Positions 1-7,512 of a stretch of DNA of 15,000 nucleotides are shown here, in pieces. The position numbers and the translations under genes are program-made. Within the stretch, counting starts at the first letter, position 1. Every line of letters starts with the position of its first letter. A model generated the notes under the pieces. The model was given only the letters and a program-made list of their open reading frames with translations. It ran no database searches and was not told the origin of the DNA. This DNA is from Anaeromyces robustus (Eukaryota; Neocallimastigomycota; Neocallimastigomycetes; Neocallimastigales; Neocallimastigaceae): positions 35,001 to 50,000 of the forward strand of contig MCFG01000027.1 of assembly GCA_002104895.1 (NCBI GenBank). Direction: 5' to 3'.

Positions 1-8
1 TTATGGAA

Positions 9-33
9 TTTTATTTTATTTTATTTTATTTTA
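9..33. repeat. (TTTTA)5 pentanucleotide repeat at the gene 1 stop codon
   Basis: Five perfect TTTTA units. Read on the minus strand the last unit supplies the TAA stop of gene 1, and the rest of the array provides overlapping AATAAA hexamers within 25 bases of the stop, which could serve as the polyadenylation signal. Confidence 0.85.
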
Positions 34-3000
34 TTGAGCTTTATGAACACCTCCATCACCTGCTAATACCATATCATAATATTCTCCCTTCTTAGCCATT
101 AATTCTTCATGATTACCTTGTTCAATAATACGACCATCTTTCATAACGACAATAATATCGGCATTCTTAATAGTAGATAAACGATGAGCAATAGTAATAG
201 TTGTACGACCTTGACTTGCTTCTTCTAAAGCTTTTTGTACTACCAATTCAGATTCAGCATCTAAAGCGGATGTAGCTTCATCTAATAATAATACCTTTGG
301 ATTACGTACCATAGCACGAGCAATGGCGACACGTTGTTTTTGACCACCACTCATCTTAGATGTACCTAAACCACCAACAGTGGTATCATATTTTTCTGGA
401 AGTGACATAATAAAGTCATGAATATTAGCTTTTTTAGCAGCTTCATAAATTTCTTCATCTGTAGCATCTTCCTTACCATAACGAATATTTTCTTTAATGG
501 AAATATTGAAAAGACTTGGTTCTTGATTAACAATACCAATATGTTCACGTAACCATTTAATATTATAATCAGTATTTCTATGACCATCTACTAAAACTTC
601 ACCATGTTGAGCATCATACCAACGTGGTAATAAACCAATAATTGTACTCTTACCACATCCAGAACCACCAACAAGAGCTAACATTTTACCCTCTGGAACT
701 TCAATTTTACCTTCACCCATACGTAATACGGTAACATTTGGACGAGATGGATAACGGAAACGAAGATTTTTGAATGAAATTTCACCTTTAAATTCTTCAT
801 CCTTAATACCACGTGTATCACTGGCATTAATCTTGGATGGACGGTCGACAATTTCAATAACATGACCAAAAGCTTCAGCAGCTTTATCGTAATCTGGAGC
901 AATGGAACTAGCTCTACCAACAGCAGTAGCCGTAAAGATAATAGCTAATAAAACCTTAAACATATTTTGGAATTCTAATTCACCATTGGTAATAAATTTA
1001 GCACCAACATAGAAACCAAGAATATAGGCAAAGAAAGCAACAGCATTACTGAAACCTGTACCAACACTACTAATATAATATTTACGTTCAAGACGCTTTT
1101 CTGGTTCAACTAATTTTTCATAATAAAGTTGACGGAAATGATCTTCTAAATTAAGAGCATAGACGGTCTTAACACTAACAAGGGATTCAACAGCAACTTT
1201 AGTACTATTTTCAAGAACACGACGTTTTTCTTCATTCTTATTCTTACTAGCTCCCATTTGAAGGAAGGTACCAATGAAAAGGAATGGAACACAAACCATT
1301 AAAATTAAAGTTAACTTCCAACCATTAAGGAAGGCAATTAAGAAACCAACAATAATAGTAATAAGAATTTCAAAAACGGAACCTAAATTAATATTTAAAC
1401 CTTGAACTAAACCAGCTTCAGTAGCTAATTTTGCTGTTAAAGTACCAGTACTAGTACTAGCATTACCTGGACCTGGACCACCTGGACCTTCATTACCACT
1501 ACCAATATCATTAGTATCAAAGAAACCAACTTCTTGTCTAATCATAGAATTATACATTTCTTTACGGAAGGTATAAGATAAATATTCACCAGCCGTTGAG
1601 AATCCACCAATTTGACAATAGAAGGAGAAGAAATTGGCAACACCAAGTAAAATAAACATGATACCCCAATAACGACCACCATCTATTAATTCTTGACCTT
1701 GTTTATTAAATACATCCATAGCAGAAGCAAAAATGAAAGCGAAAAGAGGTTGAATACTACCATTGAAACAAGAACCTATAATACCTAATAAATTAGCCCA
1801 CCAAACTGGTTTATTATAACTGATATAACGTTTCCAATCCATGGAGGTTAAAATACTTCCACCAGTAATAGGTTGAGAATTTTTATTACTTGATTTAGAC
1901 TTAAAACTATTCATGGTAGTATTACGACGACTGAAGGAAGCATTAGAAATATTAGATATAATACGAGAAAGTGTAGTAGTTTCACGTTTATTGATAAGGT
2001 CGGCTTCTGAACCATTTTCATTATTTTCATTAATATCAATTGGCTTAATAGCTACACTATCTGGATCATATTCTTCTTCAGATTCAGATTCTTGTTTTTC
2101 TTCCTCTACCTTCATTTCTTGATCCTTAACAAGATTATAATAAATACCTTGTTTAGCCATTAATTCATTATGAGTACCAGATTCCATAATAACTCCTTTA
2201 TCCATAACAATAATACAATCTGCATTTTTAACGGTTGTAAGACGATGAGCAATAACTAAAGTAGATCTACCAGAAGAAGCTGATTCTAAAGCGGCTTGTA
2301 CAATCTTTTCAGATTGATTATCTAAAGCTGAAGTAGCTTCATCTAATAATAAAATCTTTGGATTCATCATTAAAGCACGAGCAATACAAATACGTTGTTT
2401 TTGACCACCACTTAATTGTAAACCTCTTTCACCAGTACTAGTTTCATAACCTTTAGGTAATTTAGTAATAAATTCATGAGCATTGGCTAATTTAGCAGCT
2501 GTTTCAATTTGTTCTTGAGTGGCATTTGGACATGCAATAGAAATATTTTCAGCAATAGTAGCATCAAATAAAGTAGGTTCTTGAGAAACAAGACCAATTT
2601 GAGTACGAATCCAATGAATATTATACTCTTCAATATTTCTACCATCAATTAAAATTTCACCTTCTGATTTTTCATAATATCTTTCTAAAAGTTGAACGAC
2701 AGTTGATTTACCTGAACCAGAAGCACCTACAAGAGCAACTGTTTGACCTGGATGACATATAAAACTAATACCTTTCAAAATTTCAACATCTGGTCTAGCT
2801 GGATAAGTAAAACGAACATTACGGAATTCAATATCACCGGAAACAGGTTTTTCTGGTTTTTCACCAACTTCAGCATCAATTTTTGGTTTTCTTTCAATAA
2901 TGTGGAATAACTTAGCTGCTGAACCAGTAGCTTCACCAAAGGAGTTAAGAATGTTACCACAACCAGAAATAGACATGGCACCCATCATAACACCCATGAA

Positions 3001-4329
3001 AACTTTAAGAACTTGACCACCATCCATTTCACCTTTATTAATAAAGTCAGTACCTTTAATAAAAGCAATACTATAGGAACAGTAAACAACACAGAAAAGA
3101 GCACCTAAACATAAACCAAATGTTTGAGCTTTAATGATACCATACTTTTTAGTTGGTTTTAATTTTTCAACATAACGATCAATTTCCTTTTGTTCATTAC
3201 CGAAGGAAACAATGGTACGAATTTGTGAAAAAGCTTCTTGAGCAATACCACCAACAACACCATAAGCATCTTGTACCTTTTTGGTATATTTGGATAAAAC
3301 AGTACCCATAACAGTAATAATAATAACAAGGAATGGTAAAATAATAGCCATGTATAAAGTTAATTTAAAACCATTAATAAGAGCAAGGGCGAAACATAGA
3401 AGGAAGGTACAAACATTTTGTAATAAAATACCAAGTTTAACTCCAATACCTTCTTCGATTAAAAGAGTATCTGAAATAATTCTTGATGATAATTCACCTG
3501 GACTAGTTTTTTCATGCCAAGCAATTTCTTGTCTCATTAAAGAATTGTAAACTAATGAACGAATTTTGATAGTTTGACGAGCAGAAGATACATTTAAGAA
3601 AGCATAGAATAAGAATGAAGCGATAAATGAAACAACACCAATAATACCAAGAATAAGTAAGAATTTATAAATATCTTTGAAAATATCATCAATATATTTA
3701 AATTCAAAATTTCCTTGAGCTGAATTAAAATCAAAATCCTTATATTCTGAATTTTTAAACTTTTCTAAAAGTTTATTTATATCAATTTTATATTTTTGTT
3801 CAAATGAAGCAATTTGAGAAAAATCATTTGATGTTTTCATTTTAATTAAATCCATTAATGCGTCTTCATTTTGAATTCCTGTAATTTTCTTTAATGTAGT
3901 ATTAACAACCAATGAAATAAATATATTGGTCATATCACCCATTGAATTAATCCTATAATATAATATTATTATTTATCGTAGAAAATAATTTTTATAAGAT
4001 ATATATTTCAAAATATATACATAAAAAAATAGCAAATATATATATATTAAGAAAAAAAAAAAAGTTCATTATTTAAGTTTATTAATTTTTTTTTTTTTTT
4101 AGTTAATGATAATTAAAAAATTAACTTACATAAAAGGAAGAGTAGCACCTTGCATAAGAGCACCAAAGATACCAATGAAAATCATTAATTTATCCCTACC
4201 ATTAGCATATCTAAATAACTGAAAATATGAAATACTTTTTACATCTTCCCCGCCGACATTTAAAACGTCTTCTTTTTTTTCTTTATTTTTTACTTTATTA
4301 TGTTCCTTTTTTTTATCCTTAAATCCCAT
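31..4329 (-). CDS. Gene 1: ABCB/P-glycoprotein-type full ABC exporter, two exons
   Basis: The CDS joins 4329-4130 and 3952-31 (minus strand) into 1373 aa, close to the usual 1250-1400 aa of full ABCB pumps. Order: Lys-rich cytosolic N-terminus; TM1 (about 48-67, split by the intron); charged outer loop with an Asn-Thr-Thr sequon (N84); TM2-6 (about 161-398); NBD1 (about 439-678); Glu/Ser-rich linker (about 679-770); TM7-12 (about 784-1082); NBD2 (about 1122-1365). NBD1 shows Walker A GASGSGKST (476-484), Q-loop Q524, signature LSGGQ (from 580), Walker B with E605 and H636. NBD2 shows GGSGCGKST (1162-1170), Q1210, MSGGQ (from 1267), E1292 and H1323. Both ATP sites are therefore canonical. The family exports hydrophobic compounds or peptides using ATP; this substrate is unknown. 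An 18-aa Gly/Pro-rich insert (884-901) lies in the loop after TM8. The linker has Arg-Arg-Asn-Thr sites that a kinase could use. The start is the first ATG of exon 1; the stop lies in a pentanucleotide repeat. Confidence 0.93.
2111..2600 (-). repeat. NBD1 near-identity tract 1, copy in gene 1
   Basis: It aligns without gaps to 9995-10484 (constant offset 7884). I counted 12 mismatches in 490 bp (about 97.6% identity), synonymous sites included. It covers NBD1 from before the Q-loop to the end of the domain, including signature, Walker B and H-loop. The next 100 bp (2601-2700) drop to 80% identity. This looks like a gene-conversion tract between the tandem paralogs. Confidence 0.85.
2701..2812 (-). 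repeat. NBD1 near-identity tract 2, copy in gene 1
   Basis: It aligns without gaps to 10585-10696 with about 3 mismatches in 112 bp. It encodes the Walker A region and the strands before it. A stretch with only 80% identity separates it from tract 1, so it is either a second conversion event or a patch of one discontinuous tract. Confidence 0.7.
3953..4129 (-). other. Intron of gene 1 (177 bp, phase 2)
   Basis: Read on the minus strand, the donor is AT|GTAAGT at 4129 and the acceptor TATTATAG|G at 3953. Splicing rebuilds an ATG (Met) codon and turns exon 1 ending in LPF into LPF-M-INSMGDMTNIF, the conserved end of TM1 plus the outer-loop start of ABCB pumps. Without splicing, exon 1 meets a TAA inside the donor. 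The intron holds A- and T-rich tracts. I saw no clear CTRAY branch site. Confidence 0.9.
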
Positions 4330-4981
4330 TTTGAAAAAAAAAAAAATATTAAAATAAATAAAAATTTTAAATTAAATAAAATTAAATTATTTATTAAGTA
4401 TTAAGTATGAATTTCTATTATTATTTTTTCTCTTTTTTTTTTTTTTATAATTGATTATTTATTAATAAAAATATATAAATTGTTGTAATTTTATTTAAAT
4501 AAATTATTATATGTTAAATAATATATTAATTATTAATTATATAATTAATCTTTATTATTGAATTAGTTATATTTAAAGTCTATAATAATTTTGGTTAGCT
4601 ATCACTCTAAAATATATACTCAAATATTTATAAAATGATATAGCTAAAATATATAAATATAATAAAAATAATAAATAATTATATAAGTTTAAATTATAAT
4701 TATAATTATAATAACTTATAAAAAAAAAAAAAAAAGGCCTATTATTTCTATTTTGTTATATATTTTTTTTTATTGTTATTATTTTTTTTTTTAATTATTT
4801 TATTTTTTTGTTATTTTGTTTTTATATATATTTTTATTATATATAAATTTATATATATATTTTTTTTTGGTAAAAAAAAAAAAAAAAAAAGGTATTTTAA
4901 GACAAATTCTCTTTTATATTAATGCTTTATCTTTCTCCTATAAAATATGTTTTTTAATTAATAACTTTTCTTCTCCAAATT

Positions 4982-4984
4982 AAT

Positions 4985-5051
<67 letters not shown>

Positions 5052-5053
5052 TA
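4982..5053. repeat. (TTTA)n microsatellite, about 70 bp
   Basis: An essentially perfect tetranucleotide array of about 17 units, with the same motif as the larger array at 6945-7189. Confidence 0.9.
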
Positions 5054-5496
5054 ATTTGATTAAACATTTAATTAATTAAATGTTTTATATCGTTAGATTC
5101 TTTTAGAAAAACATTATAATGCTAATTTATTACAAATTAATTAAATTACACAAATATTATAAATTATTATATATTGTATATATATTAATATTATATATAT
5201 TAACAATTCTATGAAACTTTTTATTTCCAAGAATGATAATTTATTTATATATATATTAGAGTATATATAATATATATAATAATTATAAATATTGTAATAC
5301 ATTTATATATATTTATATATATTATAATATATATTAGAATATACTGTAATATATAAAAAATAAACTAAAGACAAAATCTATTTCATAATTGTGTAATAAA
5401 AAAATTTGATTAATAATATTAAAAAAAAAAAAATTTTTTTTAAAGATTTCCACATTTCCACAATAGACAATTAGGTTTAAAATAATTTTTTTTACA

Positions 5497-5523
<27 letters not shown>
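5497..5523. repeat. Poly(T) tract, 27 bases
   Basis: Uninterrupted T run on the plus strand. A similar run of 26 T's lies at 5775-5800. These are typical of the intergenic DNA of this genome. Confidence 0.9.
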
Positions 5524-5531
<8 letters not shown>

Positions 5532-5702
5532 GTAAATGACGTGATGTTAATTATAATAATGGTTATTAACAAAAACAAAAATAAAAAATAAATATATATA
5601 TATAAATATATATAAAATATAAAATATAAAATATAAAATTAAATTAGTTATTGAAAAGAAATTTAAATTTATATCATTATATTATATTATTGATAAATTA
5701 AT

Positions 5703-5730
5703 TAATTTATTTATTTATTTATTTATTTAT
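5703..5730. repeat. Short (TTTA)n microsatellite
   Basis: About seven TTTA units followed by a degenerate tail, the third array of this motif between genes 1 and 2. Confidence 0.8.
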
Positions 5731-5897
5731 TCATCCATTTATTTTTTAATTAGTTGGCCTAATATTATTCCATGTTTTTTTTTTTTTTTTTTTTTTTTTT
5801 CTTTTAGTTTCTTTTTATTATTTTTAGATAATGTATAATGCAACCATTAACGAATAACAATATTAAATAATATAAATATATATATTTATGCTTATGT

Positions 5898-5942
5898 TTG
5901 ATTCAAAAAGACAGTTATTGAAATATTTGCTTTTTTAATCAA
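5898..5942. repeat. Imperfect inverted repeat, 13-bp arms
   Basis: TTGATTCAAAAAG (5898-5910) faces CTTTTTTAATCAA (5930-5942), 12 of 13 pairs with a 19-base loop. It lies just upstream of the SINE-like insertion. Its function is unknown and it may be chance in AT-rich DNA. Confidence 0.4.
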
Positions 5943-6000
5943 GAAGTTCACAATAATTATTAAACTCGTATTTATTTATAAAGTCATAGTTTTATAATTT

Positions 6001-6012
6001 CATATTTACATT
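6001..6012. repeat. Left target-site duplication of the SINE-like element
   Basis: CATATTTACATT lies directly before the GC-richer block and is repeated exactly at 6446-6457, directly after its A-tail. The bases flanking the two copies differ, so the repeat is exactly 12 bp, as expected for a duplicated insertion site. Confidence 0.85.
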
Positions 6013-6030
6013 GTCGACCAGTTTCTATCC

Positions 6031-6042
6031 TGGTTGTTAAGG
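6031..6042 (+). promoter_or_regulatory. Box A-like pol III promoter element
   Basis: TGGTTGTTAAGG resembles the tRNA box A consensus TRGYNNARNNGG with mismatches in the middle. It lies 28 bases before the box B-like element, about the usual spacing. Weak alone, it gains weight from box B and the anticodon-like hairpin between them. Confidence 0.4.
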
Positions 6043-6070
6043 CGTTTCCTTAGCATACATAAGGCTTCTG

Positions 6071-6079
6071 GATCGACAC
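6071..6079 (+). promoter_or_regulatory. Box B-like pol III promoter element
   Basis: GATCGACAC matches the box B consensus GWTCRANNC at every fixed position. It starts 59 bases into the element, where the T-arm of a tRNA-derived head would lie. The flanking T-stem pairs only partly (TCTGG with CCGCA). Confidence 0.55.
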
Positions 6080-6157
6080 CGCATCTACCCCAAGCACAAG
6101 TGGTTTTCTCCTTCACGGGTTTTACACTGTGGCAAGGTAGTGCACAGGTATAGTATT

Positions 6158-6181
6158 TGAGGCGTAGCTACTCACGCCTCA
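6158..6181 (+). ncRNA. Hairpin in the SINE-like body
   Basis: TGAGGCGT (6158-6165) pairs perfectly with ACGCCTCA (6174-6181), leaving an 8-base loop that can pair further. A GC-rich stem of this quality stands out in this window and suggests a structured RNA domain. Confidence 0.55.
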
Positions 6182-6256
6182 TTAAATAATATAAGTATAT
6201 GAGTAGATCTTTAAGTCTAATAATGTGGGGTGCGGCTCTAAATTATTGGGCGGTTT

Positions 6257-6357
6257 CCTTGGTGACTACTATTCATATGTGGGGCTTGTAGACTGGACCC
6301 GTTATTAAGTTAGCGTTAGGTTTAAGTACAAATGTAAAATATATGAATATACCAAGG
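6257..6357 (+). ncRNA. Long-range stem in the SINE-like body
   Basis: CCTTGGT (6257-6263) pairs with ACCAAGG (6351-6357), then TATTCATAT (6270-6278) with ATATGAATA (6341-6349), across a 6/1 internal loop: 16 Watson-Crick pairs closing a domain of about 60 bases. A 12-bp palindrome GGCGTCGACGCC (6357-6368) adjoins it. Confidence 0.5.
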
Positions 6358-6403
6358 GCGTCGACGCCGAAAAGGTAAGGCAGGGAATTTAATTCCGATA
6401 CAT

Positions 6404-6423
6404 TCATGTGAAAAATCACATGA
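6404..6423 (+). ncRNA. Hairpin at the 3' end of the SINE-like element
   Basis: TCATGTGA and TCACATGA form a perfect 8-bp stem with an AAAA loop, ten bases before the A-tail. A second small palindrome, GGAATTTAATTCC, lies at 6384-6396. In some SINEs the 3' hairpin is what the partner LINE reverse transcriptase recognises; here that is inference. Confidence 0.5.
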
Positions 6424-6445
6424 TAAGTCTATAAAAAAAAAAAAA

Positions 6446-6457
6446 CATATTTACATT
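6446..6457. repeat. Right target-site duplication of the SINE-like element
   Basis: CATATTTACATT, identical to 6001-6012, begins immediately after the last A of the tail. Confidence 0.85.
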
Positions 6458-6694
6458 ATTATTAATGCATGAATGAATTATATTATATTACTCATTAATC
6501 TAATAATAAAAATTATATAATAAAATGATATAAAACTTCAAATTGTTTTTCTATTTATTCATGTATTCATTTATTCATATATTTATTTATTTATTAATAT
6601 TATTTTTTTAATTTACATGTTATACTTTAATTTTAAAAATTAAAATCATAAAATAATAATATTTTTAATAATAATAATTATTATTATTTTTTAA

Positions 6695-6697
<3 letters not shown>

Positions 6698-6734
<37 letters not shown>
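6698..6734. repeat. (ATT)n microsatellite
   Basis: About 12 perfect ATT units. Confidence 0.85.
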
Positions 6735-6944
6735 TTATAGATTTATCATGAATGAATTTAATATTATTAATGATAATAAAAAAAAAAATTTATTTTATTG
6801 CGGGAATAATTTATAGGGTTGTTTATATTTTAATTTATAGGTTACACACAATTTTATTATTTTAGTATTGTTTTTTTTCCCCATATGAAAAATATAATAA
6901 ATTAAAATATGATTTTTAAAATTAATTTATTTATGTACTTTTTA

Positions 6945-7189
<245 letters not shown>

Positions 7190-7466
7190 TTTTTTATTTG
7201 TTTTTGTTTTTCTTATTAAAATAATAATAAATTAATTTAAAATAAAATTATGACTTTTAAAAAAAAAAATAGGTATAATATATACAAATATAAAAAAATT
7301 ATAAAAAAAACAAAAAAAAAAAAAAAAAAAATAAAAAAAAAAATAAATAAATAAATAAATAAAAATTTTATTAATATTACTATAGATAAAAACAAAAAAA
7401 TCTAATAAATCAATTACTACAAATTATAATAATAAACTATATAATTCAATAAATACTACATTTTTC

Positions 7467-7472
7467 TTTATT
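7467..7472 (-). terminator. Candidate polyadenylation signal of gene 2
   Basis: AATAAA on the minus strand, 41 bases after the stop codon at 7513, a plausible distance. Such hexamers are common by chance in this composition. Confidence 0.35.
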
Positions 7473-7512
7473 TTTATACCACAAATATATATAATACAAA
7501 AAATTTTACTTA

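Larger units (their letters stand above)
4330..6000. other. AT-rich intergenic region upstream of gene 1
   Basis: I see no gene here. It must include the promoter and 5' UTR of gene 1, but no TATA or initiator stands out against the AT-rich background. It holds homopolymers (poly-A near 4721-4735 and 4873-4890; poly-T 5497-5523 and 5775-5800), two (TTTA)n arrays, an 8-bp inverted repeat TTAGCTAT/ATAGCTAA (4595-4602/4640-4647), and a slightly less AT-rich patch at 5441-5560 with a tandem TTTCCACA pair and a TGACGTGA. Confidence 0.6.
6013..6445 (+). mobile_element. Putative tRNA-derived SINE (non-autonomous retroposon), 433 bp
   Basis: Seen: a block much richer in G+C than its flanks, without an open reading frame, starting GTCGACCAG and ending in 13 A's (6433-6445). 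It sits precisely between 12-bp perfect direct repeats (6001-6012 and 6446-6457). The first 75 bases are tRNA-like: a D-arm-like box A, a 5-bp CCTTA/TAAGG stem with a 7-base loop where an anticodon arm belongs (6048-6064), and a box B-like GATCGACAC at +59. The body folds into several hairpins. Known: pol III transcripts with an A-tail, no terminal inverted repeats and short target duplications define SINEs mobilised by a LINE reverse transcriptase. Inferred: a recent insertion on the plus strand. Caveats: the acceptor stem is not paired, the loop lacks U33, and T4 runs at 6104 and 6120 might stop pol III in some species. A retroposed copy of another structured RNA is the alternative. Confidence 0.7.

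Noticed and set aside
1443-1504. Gly/Pro insert of gene 1 as a missed short intron
   Set aside because: Any GT...AG pair here would be under 60 bases with a poor donor, and the frame stays open through it.
6013-6120. A functional tRNA gene at the start of the SINE-like block
   Set aside because: The acceptor stem does not pair, the anticodon-like loop lacks U33, and the T-stem has a mismatch, so it is at best tRNA-derived.
6305-6325. GTTAGCGTTAGG (minus strand CCTAACGCTAAC) as a telomerase RNA template
   Set aside because: It does not encode the common TTAGGG repeat exactly, and the block has the target duplication and A-tail of a retroposon.
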